Shown here piece after piece: positions 49,324 through 63,000 of a stretch of DNA of 64,000 nt. The translations under genes were made by a program, and so were the position numbers. Every line of letters starts with the position of its first letter. Within the stretch, counting starts at the first letter, position 1. A model generated the notes under the pieces. That model made no database searches. It was not told the origin of the DNA and was given only the letters and a program-made list of their open reading frames with translations. This DNA is from Whitmania pigra (lineage: Eukaryota > Annelida > Clitellata > Hirudinida > Haemopidae), in the NCBI GenBank assembly GCA_021613335.1, contig JAJTWR010000437.1, positions 679,001 to 743,000 of the forward strand, in the 5' to 3' direction.

Positions 49324-51343
49324 GCTTCATATTGGCCTCCATGAGTAAGTACTCAATGTTGTTGAGTGCTGAAGCCAATTATTAGTAATTATATCTTTTG
49401 ATTTTTAGGTGCTTTTGTAGACTCAATCATCATCGTTTTCTTAAAGAAAATGATTTATCGTTGTTGGGTCTATTTCCACATTGGTATAAAAATATTTTCC
49501 TTAATTATTTTAAGTCTTGATTATTTCCTGGAATCTATGTAACAAATTGTTAATTAGCGGAGAATCATTTAATTAGCTAACTGTTTTTAGTTAACAGAAA
49601 TAACTTTGGAAGATACTGTTACAGCAATGATGATGACAGCGTAAATAGCTATGTTGACCTCGTTATTAGTGAACTTTTAAGGCAGACGCTCAAGTGGAAT
49701 GAAGGTCTTCTTTAAAAAGGTACATTGCTTGAAGATAAGTAAGGGAATTACGATTAATTATTGTAGCAAATTTCAAATTTAATTTATTTATAAGGATACA
49801 TAAGCTCTATTAGTTGTGCTTACTTATTATTGTGATAGCATTTTCAATGGAAAATTTAATTTACATTATGTCGCTTTATTATTATGTTATAATATTGTAT
49901 ATTATATTATCTTAAAATACTTATCATGCACATTAAAATGTAAGGAAGATTCATAAATCAAGTTTCCTTTATCTTGTTTATCAAATGAGTCACAGAAATT
50001 ATCGAACATTATTTTAATCACATGACTTCATTTTCAACTACTGCGACACTAGGTTTATCGAATAGAAAAGCAATCAAATTACTTCATTACTTGTTCAAAA
50101 GGTGTGATGATGATGACATAGGCGACGATGACGACAATAATGATGATGATGAAATGTAAACTATAAAGCATTACTCTGGTCAGGTTGACAATTTAACCAA
50201 CGATAATTCCTAAGAATCGCATGGAAATGTTACACTGCTATTTAATGTATTCAAAAGGAATTATCTACTCGGGTCATCCCTATTAACATTATTACCTCTT
50301 TAAGAAGCAGTTGTTAATTTAATCGATTTATGACTTTTAATTTTATTTATTAATCAATTTAAACTTTAAACATTTTCATCCTCAGTTAGCTTCATGAAAT
50401 TTTATAAGATTCTAAATTAATTTTATGCCAAAATACTTGTAGAGTTGCAGATTTTGTGTAAATATATTTTGTAATAATATTCATAATATAATATTTACTA
50501 TGCCTAATCATTGAGACTAGATAGACTGAAAGTCTGGCTTTTCATAGTTGGATGTTGACGAACGACTTTTAATTGACAGGTTTTTTGGCGGACATTTGAA
50601 CACTTTGTTTTAATAGGAAAATCTTGGAATTGTTTGGAGCGTCTATAACCTCAAAGCCTCGGTTTTGTTGCACTAGTCTTCTTTATTCCGCAATCTATTC
50701 AAACTGTCTTAATCAGTGCCGGATTACCCATTAGGCAGAGTATATGGGCCCCGTATTATTATACCATAATATATGAGTGTATACAATACATGAGCCCCGC
50801 GACTTTAGGGGTCCCATGATGCAAATGGCATTCTAGTAGGCAATAGGGTCTTGGGGCTCCAAAAGTTTGACTGCTAATGCGCCCCCACAGTGCCTAATCC
50901 GGCAATTTTTCTAATGTATTCGAATAGTTCCTTTAAAAATCAATATCAAATCATGCCTTCTTTTCCAATTTCCTTCAATCTATGCGGAACTTCTTGTGAA
51001 ACCTTTTAAACCTGTCAATACCTTCTTGCTTCATTGACTGAAGCCAAATAATTGCTTCAAAGTGCTTATAAACCACAATTAATTGACCACTTTTGGATGG
51101 TTTTCCATCTCATGCAATTCAAAGAATCCGTAAAGATTCGGATGACCTCCTATCAATTAATCATTAATTAATTAGTAATTTCTCTTGTAAATTTGAATTT
51201 CAGAGATTTTTAACTATTGAAACTGTTTTTTTGTAATATTCAAATGGTTAACTATTTTACATATTTACAATTATTGCAACAATTTAATTCAATCAGCTGA
51301 TTTTATTTATCCCATAAAATAAGAAAACGTTTCAGAAATTTGT
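49324..51343. other. Spacer between the cathepsin cluster and TMEM97
   Basis: No gene recognised. It contains a GAT/GAC microsatellite near 50105-50150 and the hAT-like repeat at 50714-50904. Since the cathepsins and TMEM97 are all on the minus strand, part of this may be TMEM97 3' UTR. Confidence 0.45.
50714..50904. mobile_element. hAT-like short element (CAGTGCCGGATTA ends)
   Basis: It begins CAGTGCCGGATTACCCATTAG and ends GTGCCTAATCCGGCA, an inverted repeat of the hAT type with the last bases lost on the right. The inside is GC-rich (GGGGCCCC-like blocks) relative to the flanks. No exact 8-bp duplication can be seen. Confidence 0.65.
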
Positions 51344-52312
51344 TCATTTTGACTTTAATTTCTTCTGCTTATTAGGCTGTCCATAATCTGGATTTAAGAG
51401 CATCTGAATGAGTAGGATTATAGGAACAAAGAAAAAGATGGAGTACATGGATGCCAACTTCAGTCTCTCCTCCAAAGTTTCAGGACCTGGAAATTTTTCT
51501 GATGCTTGAAATTTGTGAGTCAAAATGTGGTAAATTATTGGCACCAGAATTGTGGCTGCATGAGAACTATAAACAATCGCTGGTGTTCTTATCCAGGCTT
51601 GACTTCCTAAAAATCATTCAATATTATAGTTTTCAATAAAATCTATTAATATAATTAATAGATTAAGACATTAATCTGCAAATAAAATTACATCTATCAT
51701 TTTCAATGCGTCTACAAAAGTATTTTTATTATTAATTACCAGCGAACTCCTCTCCAAATAACACAATGAATAACAATATGAAAGGCAAAAATGAAAAGCA
51801 ACCAACACAACATATGCACAAACTCGAATGTCATGCGCTCTGTCATCTTATAAATGATGTATAAGAAAAGTTAAATTATTTATTGTGAAAAATTGAATTT
51901 TAAATGCATTGCAATTGAAACCTTTTCCAAAAGCATAAACAGCAACAAATGCAAAGGGCAGATGAATGAAGATCTCCAAGTAAACAATGACTTGGAACCA
52001 CTCAGGAGGTTGCTGGATTAATTGATCCTTGATTAACGAACTAACGCTTTCTTTAGCACTTATCAACTGCAAATGATTTTTATTTTCACATCTAAATAAA
52101 AATTCAAATTTATATGTTGAATAATGTTGATTAACCCTTGCTACCAGCAAACTTGTCTTTGTAGACAAAGTACAACCAAATTAAACCAAAAATAAACTCA
52201 CAGTTTCATGGAAATATTCTTTTGGGAAAACTATTTGAGAATCAAAAAGTGTGGCAATGGGGATGAGGACGAGAAAATAGAAGAAGAACAACTTTTCAAA
52301 GAACGTGTTCAT
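51344..52312 (-). CDS. TMEM97: TMEM97 (sigma-2 receptor / EXPERA-domain protein)
   Basis: Three exons: 52312-52202 (MNTFFEKLFFFYFLVLIPIA, FDSQIVFPKEYF), 52066-51922 (LIQQPPEWFQVIVYLEIF, FAFVAVYAFGKG) and 51606-51344 (SQAWIRTPAIVYSSH, PETLEERLKLASMYSIF). Phase is kept and the total is 172 aa. Four hydrophobic segments, the QEPPAWF-like loop, the KGS--WIRTPAI junction and the lysine-rich C terminus (KQKKLKSK, an ER-retrieval-like signal) all match the TMEM97 family, usually about 170-176 aa. The family is an ER/lysosomal membrane protein binding sterols and involved in NPC1-dependent cholesterol handling. Intron 2 contains one open segment with a splice donor (about 51845-51740) that could be an alternative exon, but it breaks the family alignment. 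Confidence 0.95.
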
Positions 52313-52629
52313 CGTTGAAACGTGGCTCAAAACTTCTACAGTCTCGGCTGCTCAGACTGTGAATGCTATTTTTAGGGTTTTTGCCTCATAGACTACCACG
52401 TGGTGCATATTGCGATGTAAGTGTCTGTTTGCATGTTATCTGTGTGCGTTTTGTGTAAATATGTACGGGCGAGCTACTTGAATTACTTGAGAGGTTCCTA
52501 TGGTCGTTTAACTGAGAAATCGTCGCGTCACCTATTCGTTATTTTCTGGCCCACGAATATCTTTCTTGTATTGTTATTATTATTTTTTCTCGGCCATGCA
52601 AACATTAACAATATCAATCGTTCAAAAAA

Positions 52630-54013
52630 ACCACTCCAAAAGATTTAGCGTCCGCAAAAGGGTCCGAGATCTCCCTGGACATGTAAGTTTAAAAGAGCAA
52701 GCCGTAGTTTGAAATGTCAATCGTACCGAAGAGCACCAACCATTAATGTTAACGAGAGTTCGAGATGTGGACTTCTTTCTTCGGTGGCACCTGTGAGCCC
52801 TCCATATCTTGTAAATGTGATTTAGAACAGCAGTTACGATGTTCATAAGGCCTGTCCTCGTGACGCCGCAATCCTTCCAAAACTAAACGACTTTTTGGAC
52901 CTCATCCCTCTCCAGTTGCACGCGCCAACATTTGGCATCAATCTCAGAGTGCTTTCTGGAGCCTTTCTCAGCATCCAAGTGTGAACATCTTGAGTGTCAT
53001 ACTTCGGTCCAGGTTGGTCTACAAGACGTCTGAGGTGACGGCTACATCACATACTATGTATGTGTTTCCTTTCCACGCACATAAATCAGGTATTCTGAGT
53101 CTCTGATCTGTAGGAATTCGGGGCTCTACTCTTGTTCTGTAGCCTCTTTTTCTCCAGCTTTTTCATAACAACATTATGTCTCTCGTGTCTTGCGCCATCG
53201 GTTCTTGGGCATTTCTGGATCAAAGTCCCCAGCGACTCTAAGGATTGACAAACCTCATCGCACCCCCTGGGAGCCTGCGGGTTCCATCTCGAAGCTCTAA
53301 GCCTGCAATATAGGGCAGCAGCCCGCTCATTCCAACTCCTGTCGCTTTCCAATCCTGTTTTGGTTGTTTCGCCTCTGCGGTTCCGAACTTTCGAAATTCT
53401 CTCATAATCAGAGTGTTGTTTCTGAGAACATCAGTCATGAAATCATCCTTATGGCGGCCTGTCTCGGAGAAAATTTCTGTCAACCAATTCATTCGAAGAC
53501 GAGGAACCCATTGCCTAAGTTGAAGAATTCCTAGACCTCCGGATTTAACGGGAGCATGATGAAATGTTTCGGGACATCCCTTGGAAGATGTAGCCAATGC
53601 CTTGTTGCCCTTCTAATCGCGGTGTCTGTGGAGTTCAGAGAACCGATGAATACCTCGTCAAAGGTAAGTTTATGGACTAGACTTGGTAGCAAGTGAACTT
53701 TTAAAATATAAAGGCGTTGGCAAGGTTTTATTGGTGCTCTTGAAATTGAATGGAGCAGTTCTTGAATCTCATCTCCGATCGACACTGGCTGCTTCCGGAC
53801 TCCAATCTCTATCCCCAAATATTTGTACGTCTGTGAGACATCGATTGCTTTGATATCTTCAGATTTTAATTTGAGGTACGTTCTGGGGTTGACTATCCGG
53901 CGTTTCTCTCTGCAGTGGGTTTCAGTTCTGAGTGTAGCGCGTTTGTTTGGATTGATTCTTAGACCTGCGCTGCTCATTGCACTCTCTAATTGTTCCATCA
54001 GTCTTTTTATTCC
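52630..54013 (-). pseudogene. R2-type LINE fragment (RT end plus restriction-like endonuclease)
   Basis: Minus-strand blocks run from 54013 down. MEQLESAMSSAGLRINPNK, TYKYLGIEIG, KPCQRLYILKVHLLPSL and RRATRHWLHLPRDVPK match the palm and thumb end of R2-clade reverse transcriptases, followed by HHAPVKSGGLGILQLR. Further on, CPRTDGARHERHNVVM is the zinc-knuckle/RHN block, and RIPDLCAWKGNTYIV then CDVAVTSD is the endonuclease (PD---D) core. Frameshifts split the reading frame. The catalytic RT part upstream is cut off at 54013, where sequence switches to a cathepsin intron. Confidence 0.82.
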
Positions 54014-54620
<607 letters not shown>

Positions 54621-55534
54621 CGAAAAAGGTCACAAAAGCGAACTTGAATAAAAATAATAACATTAATAATAATAACATTACTACTAATAATCATATGCAA
54701 GTATGAACAACACTAACAAATAGTAGTACGTGATCTAAATCAAACCACAGCTTCAACCGGCTGCGAACATTAAAAAATGTCGAAGTTCAATTGAATCGAC
54801 TTCAAAATGTTTTCACCGATTAAATTGAACGGCTGCTGCTCCTTTGTGGGGAATTAATATTGCAGTTTTTGGTGTCTTTCTGAGTTAAGTTGTTTGATAA
54901 TTAAAATTGTTTTTAAGAAAATTATTTTTATAATAACAAATTATTAAGTATTATTTCGTTTGCAATTTTATGCTAATTATTTAGTTTAACAAATATTTAA
55001 CCAACATCATGAACTAGAATTACATCGCTTTTATATGAGGTACTTGTAGCAAATAATGTCAAAAATGTTTTAAAAATGTCGACTTAACGTATTAGCATGG
55101 AGATATCAATTTTGTTTTAAATATCTTCTTAGTCGTGGTTATAATAATAATATAACAAAATAAAAAAATAAATAAAGAAAAGTATAAATGATATCAATGA
55201 TATTCTGCAATAACATCAAGGATATTCAATGATTTAAGAAGTGATGAGATATTAATTAACTTTTTAAATAAATAATAATATTAAGGTTTGGTTCAAAATT
55301 TGTTGGAGTTCACAAACGTAAGCGCTATTTAGCGAATACCAAGCCGTCATTAACTGTGTTTTGTCTTGATTTTTATTTACAAAAACAATTGCACAAACAG
55401 ATTTTGTGAAAATATTTCCTATATTTTATGTGATCCAATTTTGGACGAAGAGTAAAAATTGAGAGAATAACAGTCACACAATTATGAGGAAATTGAACAT
55501 GTTTGAACGATGCGTGAGTTTCATATGTTATCGT
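54621..55534. other. AT-rich spacer, no gene recognised
   Basis: AATAAT runs and no coding or repeat feature that can be supported. Confidence 0.5.
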
Positions 55535-56714
55535 CAGTGTTACCAATATTGGGTTTTTAAGCCAAGATCTTGGCTTTTTTTTTAATTTGGAGCCCGTCTG
55601 GATTTCTAGGTTATTTGTTTGGAAATTTGGGTTAGTTTTGGAAAAAATAATTTTTTGGCTAAAAATAATATTTTTTATGTAGGGTTCTTTGATTTATATC
55701 TTCAATAAAAAACCTTCATCATCACCGACTTCCTTAATTTCCGCCATCTTTGCAAGCGCATACTACATTGAACTTTGATTTTTGAACAATAGACGGTGAC
55801 GTGGTTATTCCAGTTGCCAGCAGTGTCGATCCACCTCATAAGAAAGCTAAGACGTGTTACAATCAGGCATTTAATGATGATTGGTTGACAGAAATCGGAC
55901 TAAAGGATTTGATACATGCTAATAATCACAGATCCAAACTTGGGAGTGAAATGTAAAGTTTGTTCGTGTTTATTGAATAACACTAAAAAATCAGGTCTGC
56001 TGGCTCATAAGCAGACGCAGAAACATGTGAAAAACATGAAGGCCCGAGGTACAGTTATTGGAGATATTGGACAGTTTTGTAGAACTTCTAAGGAGCTCTC
56101 AATTGAAGATGAAGTAACTCAATCTGAGTGTTGACGGCTTTTGTGGCCGAGCACAATACCACTTTTCATGAAAAAAATCTTTTCGCAGATGAAGTTGGTC
56201 AAAATCGAACTGCTAACAAACTCTTATTTGGGACGGTGATCTCTCCTTTGTTAGCCAAACAAGCGATTGCCAGAGATTGATTTTGTTCCAAGTTCATTCC
56301 TGGCAAAAGTTTGGTTGATGATTTGGCGCAAGGACGTTGTTGATAGAGAAAAGACAACAATAGACAACATGACATCCAAGACTCAAATCAAATTTCGCTA
56401 ATTGTGATGTTGTAGTCCGACACTTACTTTGTTGAATTTTTGAATTAAAATAAATTTGTGCCTACTTGTTTCATTAATAATCTGATCTTTATTTGATTTG
56501 GAACCCATGGATATGTAACATGCATAGCAAATGAAAAATTATAAAACTTTACAATAAAAGCTGGTATAAAGATAGTGATAATAATGATGATGATGCTGAT
56601 GGTGGTGATGATGACGATGATGATAATAATAATGATATAAGGTATAGAATTTTTGTTTGTTTTTGTGGTCGGGTGATCTGGGTTTTTTTTTCAAAAATCT
56701 CACTGGCAACCTTG
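55535..56714 (+). mobile_element. hAT-like element relic with BED-type finger
   Basis: The left end CAGTGTTACCA and right end TGGCAACCTTG are imperfect inverted repeats. The flanks GTTATCGT (55527-55534) and GTTATGTT (56715-56722) agree in six of eight bases, as expected of an old 8-bp duplication. The plus strand encodes PPHKKAKTCYNQAFNDDWL, then VKCKVCSCLLNNTKKSGLLA and HKQTQKHVKN, a BED-like zinc finger, then broken downstream frames. It is probably the N-terminal half of the family whose C-terminal block is seen at 16.5-16.9 kb. A GAT microsatellite lies inside at about 56575-56635. Confidence 0.72.
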
Positions 56715-56722
56715 GTTATGTT

Positions 56723-57876
56723 AGCTTCAGCTTTTTTTGTCCCGTAACTCATATCGTTACATTTATCTGATGTCAACAACAACTGTTAGTTTTCTGAATT
56801 CAAATAAATATGTAATAATTTTAGATATTACATATAAAATATTATATTTGTTATATTATATTACATATTATATTTTAAATTTTATAAAAAAATATTTATC
56901 ATTTGACTAATCAAATGAATAACCATAATGTCATTGTAACTGACTCGACTTTTAATTTCCTTCTCATACATAATAATTACCGTGGACAGTTGTCATTGTT
57001 AAACCACAAGGAATGCCTAATATTCAACTGAATGTTGCTCTGCAACGTTGTGTTAACAATTAACGTACGAATACAGTAGTGCTACAGCTGCTACCATCAG
57101 AAACACATCAGAGCTAACATGCATTGGACTAAATTAGAATTTATTGTTTGATTTCATTAAATCAAGCAAAATTGTAGATATAAATAGCCCGTTGTCACAA
57201 ATAGCTCTTCATCGTTGCACCAACAGCTGCTATCCCCAGCTACTCTTAAAAACATGCAACTTGCGACCAAATAGCACGTGCAACTGACATCATCAGTATC
57301 TTTAATAATATCAAATATTGTTCTGTAATTACCGTAATGAACTTAAATTATTATTAATAATATTGTATTAATTTTTTTTTATTATTCATGATTAATAATA
57401 AAAACTTCGCATTACACATACATTGATAACTATGAAACAGTTATGGTAATAACAAATACTTAAATGCAATAATAATAGTAATTAATATTAATACATAAAA
57501 GTATTACGACTATTATATAACAGTAATTACAATGTAACATGTAACATTTACTAATAATAATTATGTAATAGTAATGATAATGATAATGGCAAGCACCTCA
57601 TTCATTGGCATCTCAACCTTCAGACCTCGCATCGCACAAAAAAGTCTTGTTTTTTGAGTCGCTACTAGCTGGTGATGATGATGATGATGATTATGATGAT
57701 GATGATAATGATGATGATGGTTATGTATCTTAAATTATGAGGAGCTTCATGCGTTGGTAAGTCAGTTTGCAACGGCGAGCGGGATTACAAGTAAAGTCAT
57801 TTGTTTTTAAGTTGAATGTTCATTTATTTATGCAAATTAAAATGAATAATTAATTAATAGATAATTTATAATCCAG
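56723..57876. other. Spacer upstream of PNPO, no gene recognised
   Basis: It includes a GATGAT microsatellite at 57672-57722. The first coding exon of PNPO should lie here or beyond. The only open stretch with a good donor (ATG at 57739, then GTAAGT at 57759) joins out of phase and was not accepted. Confidence 0.45.
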
Positions 57877-59160
57877 TGACTGAAGAAGAAAGATTTGACG
57901 TCGAACAATTGGCGGACAAAAATCCTTTGACAATTTTCAGAAACTGGAGTTCAGAATACACGAAGCACAGCGATTACCCTCTCCCTGTTGTGCTTGCAAC
58001 ATCAACCTCGTCAGTTCTCGTGATTTGATGAGATTTCATGAAATTATTAAAAGAATGATTCATTACAACAATGATAACTTTTATGAAATTATCAACAATA
58101 AAAGTACAAAAACAAATGTAAGATTAATTTTACTCATAAGAACAAGTTGTTCATTAATTTTAATTGTAAAAATATCTTATTGAATGATATTAAATTATCG
58201 AATAAATTGTTTCATAACTTCTTCTTCAGGGATGGTGTTCCTTCATCTCGAGTTGTTTTGTTGAGAAGTTTTGATGAAGATGGGTTCTTATTTTTCTGCA
58301 GCTATTTGAGCAGAAAGGGAAGAGAATTGGTATTTCATTTAATATTTAAACAATTGAATTTAGTTGACTAATTTACAATATATGTAAATGCTTTATTTAA
58401 TAATTTGTTGATTTCATAATTATTAGTAAATCTTTAGAACTTGTATAAAGAATTAATATACAGATGTTAATTAGAAGCTCCACTCAATCATTGTTTTCTC
58501 AAATTAACAGGACGCCAATCCTCGAGCAAGCCTAACGTTTTTTTGTTTTAAAACGTTGCATCAGGTAAGTTTCATCATCTGATCAGTTTCATCATCTGAT
58601 CAGTTTCATTGACATCTTTGAATACTCAGATGTCGACTGAATTTTAGGTTCGCATCGAGGGAACAGTTGTTAAGTTGAGTGAGCAAGAAAATGTGAAGCA
58701 CTTCAATGAACTCAAAGCTAATTACCGAATTAGTTGCCATGTCAACGAAAATCCACGCAAAATTCAGAGCAAAAATGTAGGTTTAAATTGTTTAAATATT
58801 GAAATTGTTTAAAATTATGAATTTGGGTTCCTAATTTTTTAGGAATTGGAGAAAATAAGGCTGGAACTGGAAGAGAAGTTTAAAGGGAAAACAATTGAAA
58901 AACCAGAATATTGGCACGTGTTACAAATATAATTTGAACTCCTTTATTATACCTCTAAGGTCATTAAGTGTAAATTAGCTTTTGTGTTTTGAAGGGGCGG
59001 CTACAGACTAACAGCTCAGACATACGCATTCTGGCAAGGTCACACAAGCAGACTGAATGATGTCATCCACTTCAAGCGTTTGAGTCCTGGAGAAGAGGTT
59101 GATCCTCGGCTGACGAAGCCTGCTGCAAATGGATGGTTTTACGAGAGATGGATATCTTAG
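57877..59160 (+). CDS. PNPO: Pyridoxine-5'-phosphate oxidase (5' end missing)
   Basis: Six exons are clear: 57877-58009 ([22 protein letters not shown]), 58230-58329 ([27 protein letters not shown]), 58511-58564 ([11 protein letters not shown]), 58648-58776 ([19 protein letters not shown]), 58843-58913 and 58995-59160 ([23 protein letters not shown]), ending GWFYERWIS. All phases agree. The enzyme oxidises PNP and PMP to pyridoxal 5'-phosphate using FMN. The RVVLLR, RKGREL, FWQG---RL-D and WFYER blocks are the family FMN/substrate signatures. The intron after 58913 appears to use a GC donor. The middle (around [15 protein letters not shown]) departs from the usual R--SQIGA---SQS motif, so FMN contacts there may differ. 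The initiating exon was not found. Confidence 0.93.
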
Positions 59161-61590
59161 GTGTATATATATATATACACATTCTCCTACAATCCTCTGC
59201 CATTTTTATCCAGTGTTGATTATTATGGACTACAAATGGGGAGATGGAACTTTAATGCATTATGTCAAGTTACCGTTCATTTAGTCCTTAAAATTACAAT
59301 GCATTTATGCATACTCTTTGTTTTGTTAAATTCATGCAAATTATTAAATAATTAAAACAAAGCAATCTATTTTTTGTCGTATCTGTAGGACTAGGCTATA
59401 AGCGGTAAAGTGTTAGGACGTCCAATGGTAATTGTGGAAGATGATGGATTGAGACAGTACTGCGCCTAGCTCCTCAAAAACAGAATTACAAATAGCAAAC
59501 AGACTTACAATTTTTCTAAGCCCACTCGCCTTACAATCGACACTGATTGATTTGATTAAAGTTCGTTGCAAAACACTGATTGGTCATTAGATGACGGGAG
59601 ACTGGATTGATATTTCTAGAATGTTTACATTTATAGATGCATTAGAAATAATATCTTTAAATAACGCTAAAAACTAAAAAGTAATCTAAGTAAATGTAGT
59701 TTTATCGTTTTAGTCGCATCATAATAACCCTTCGATCGTTTAAATAAATAATATACTCGTGGTTATGTGAAATGTAGAGGGACAAACATTTAATAAACAG
59801 TTAGAGAGAAGAGTTTGGCAAATCATGCTAAAGTAATGTAATTTAATTTTAGGCCTTCGTGATTAATTCATAAAAAAGAACGTGATATAAGTATTCTTTT
59901 CTTGAGCTCGTCTTTCAAAAAATTAACATAAACCAAAATGTAAATCTGTACACAAAGTCAAAGGTCGCCAGAAGAGAACATTGTTTCCGCTAAATGGGTC
60001 ATCCAGAAAATAACTTGATAAAAAAATGATCAAAATTTATAAAGATATGTTCACTTGCTTGCTGAAATAATAATAATAATTGAGACAAATAATAAATGAG
60101 ACAATTAAGAATAACTGAGACTAATAATAAGAAATTAGACAAGTAGTGATCAAGCGTTGTGAATGCGTCAGTCAAAACCTTGGTATTTTGAAAAACAAGC
60201 GGATAATTTGTTTATTTGGATTATTATGGAAATTCCAACATCAACAACGTTTTAAAACGGACTCAACATTGTTGAACATCACGTCTAATTTAGACTCTTT
60301 TAAAAATTGAAAATACAACACAAAAAATACGTCAAAAGGTTACATATTTTAAGCATTCATTAATAATTTTGAATTTTTTGAGGAGTTTGGAGAATTTATC
60401 GCTTCTCAAATGGCGTTCATAATTTGAACCACAGTTAGAATGTTTGTTGAATACTAATCTTAGAAGTTTACTAATTACGATTTAATTTTCATGAGATGGG
60501 GTGATGTTTCTAACGTTGAAAACAGAACTTACAGAAACATTTAATCAAGAATTCAATTTATTAGTCAATGTATAGAATCCCATGGAAGCATGAAAAATGA
60601 CCTAAGTTTTTGCTCTTCCAAAAAGAAAGAGATTCTAGAATGAAAAGGACAATATAAATGGACTGAGGTTCAGGGACGCTAACGCTAATTTCATTTCTTA
60701 AGAAGTGAATCACCATTTTGTGTTCATAAAATTTGTGGCAAAAAGCAATTTTGTACATAGCGATTTCTAGTAGTTACGACAATTTCAGATAAGTTGTTCA
60801 TCGATAAATAAGTGTAATTAACTACAGAACGGCTTCTTTGAGAAAATATGGAGACGCCGACAAAAATTTCGTACGTCACATACAGATTTTAATTTGAAAA
60901 ACAAGATGAAACGAATGATAGATGATGTTGCCATGAAGACATATTCATCCATAGATAAGTAAATTCATATGAAACACCTTCTCAAAAAACTTGGTTTTAA
61001 TTGTAGAAATTGACAAAAACTTTATTAAATGAAAAGTAGAAAAGCATGTAAATTTAATTTTCTATTCACAAAAGAATACTTTTAAGAAATTATTTAAAAA
61101 AAAAAAGTGCTCAAAATATTTCAAACTATTGAAAGTGAATTGCAAAAACTGAGGATTATCCACATAAACCAATCGAAACCTTCCTGTGAAACCATTCCTT
61201 AAATTTATAAAAATCAGCATTGAAGTGTATCAGGCCAAAGTTCGATATTAAGATGATTTCTAAAAGTTGATTTTAAATTTTAATAATTAATTTTTAGCTG
61301 ATAAATTTATAGAAACAGACACGTTTCACGTGGTCATTGCGCCAATTTTTCTGGAATCTCATTATTATAGGAGAGCTTATAAGATTGGTCTCATGTTAGT
61401 GAAATTTTAAATGTAATTATTGGAAATTTTTATTAATAATATTTTAACATTAGTAATTAAAAAATGTTTTTTTATTTATTTTAGTTGCAATTCTTACATA
61501 AACTAAACTAAAGTAATATTCTAATACAATATAGTTGAATAAATAATAAGCGGAATTACGGTTAAATTTTATGTGGATGCATTAGGTGAA
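59161..61590. other. Spacer between PNPO and the Ig-like gene
   Basis: PNPO 3' UTR followed by AT-rich sequence, including (TA)n at 59164-59178. Upstream exons (signal peptide) of the Ig-like gene may lie here but could not be identified. Confidence 0.45.
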
Positions 61591-62647
61591 GCGAACAACA
61601 AGTGCCGCAAAGGAGGTTCCGTTCAATTTGAATGTCCTTGTTGCCCTGAGGAATTTGAACAATGTAGATTCAAGAAACTGCTTCAAGAAGGATATATTGT
61701 GAAGGATGGAATATTACGCAATCAAATGAATAAATATGAAGTCGATGAGCACAAAACCCAAATCACTTTGAAATCATGTGATGAAGAAGATGGAGGGGTT
61801 TACGTTTGGATATGTGGGAAGTGCAACATTAACAAGCAATTCACTTTGGAAGTATTTGAAGATAGTTGGTGTTGCATCGAAAATCTTTATATTTTTAATA
61901 TAAAATATATAATAAAACATTAGATACTTTAAAAAGCGTTTCATTTATAAATTCAAGTTTTTTAATCACTTTAAGAGGCCATTCTTACAAAATAAACTAG
62001 CTAAATGATTTTAATGAAGGTAATAGTTTAAAATGTGTTGCTGGCAATGACGTCCATTTCTCTTTACCTCATTGTGCGGATGGATTGGATTCCTGCAAAT
62101 TCATGAATCCCCAAGAAGAATATGTCATGCTTGAAGGATTAATGAGTCGTCGTCATTCTAGATATGAGTTCGTTGAGAATAGCAGTCGCATAATATTGAC
62201 CAGTTGTAATGAAACTGATGAAGGGATGTATGTTTGGACGTGTGATAAGTGTGACATTAAAATGCAGTTTCATGTTGGATTTCATGCAATTGCAATACCA
62301 TTCAATGGTTAGTTGAAGGTAAAAATTTATATTTTATATTTAAAAAAAAATTCTATATTAAAATTTATAATAAAAATGTTTATTTTATATTTAAAAAGAA
62401 ATTCTGTATTAAAATTTATAATAAAAATGTTTATTTTATATTTATAAAATAAATTTATAAAATATTTATAAAATTTTATATTTATAAAATAAATTTTTTA
62501 TCTATTTTAGAAGATGGTATTGAAAGCATTTTGCACGGCAAAACATGTAGAATTTCAAATGCCGATGGAAAGCGGATATTACTTATTAGCTTGTTAGCCT
62601 TAGTTCTACAAAGAGCACAAAGAGCAGAACTAAACCTTTTTATGTAA
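61591..62647 (+). CDS. Two-domain Ig-like secreted or surface protein (5' end missing)
   Basis: Three exons joined in phase: 61591-61868, about 62026-62289 and 62511-62647. The first domain has SVQFECPCC, then TQITLKSCDEEDGGVYVWIC and GKC. The second has NDVHFSLPHC, then SRIILTSCNETDEGMYVWTC and DKC. The D-x-G-x-Y-x-W-x-C ending is the F-strand signature of an Ig fold, and the shared C-x2-C after it is unusual. The last exon ends with a hydrophobic stretch (RILLISLLALVLQ), then basic and polar residues and a stop; this could be a membrane anchor. A C-C pair (CPCC) in the B-strand adds cysteines. I cannot name the family. The signal-peptide exon is not found. Confidence 0.62.
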
Positions 62648-63000
62648 ACAATTTTGTTAGCTTCTTGTTGAACTTCGGCTTTTCAGTATTTAATACGTGA
62701 TGCATAAAGTAATGCTTTTATTCAGTAATTTCTAATAATTTTCAGAATATACATCAGGGTTGTAACTTTACTTTTTTTACTTAATAATTAATTTTCTGCT
62801 TCACAAATCGATGAACGTTTGCTTAAAAGTAATTAAAATTGGTTTAAATATGAGATGTTTGTTAAGATCTATGGGAGATAAGCAGGATTAGAATATAGTT
62901 TGGGTTGTGCAGCTTATGAATTCTGGAGGAATAGAATTACAGGGTAATTACAAAGAAATGTAGCTGTGAATGAGGAAGTGAATGCATTTGAGAAAATATA
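62648..63000. other. 3' flank of the Ig-like gene
   Basis: AT-rich with no further exon recognised. Confidence 0.4.

Noticed and set aside
57739..57758. Candidate first exon of PNPO (ATG followed by GTAAGT)
   Set aside because: Joining it to the exon at 57877 leaves the wrong phase and creates a stop, so I left the 5' end open.
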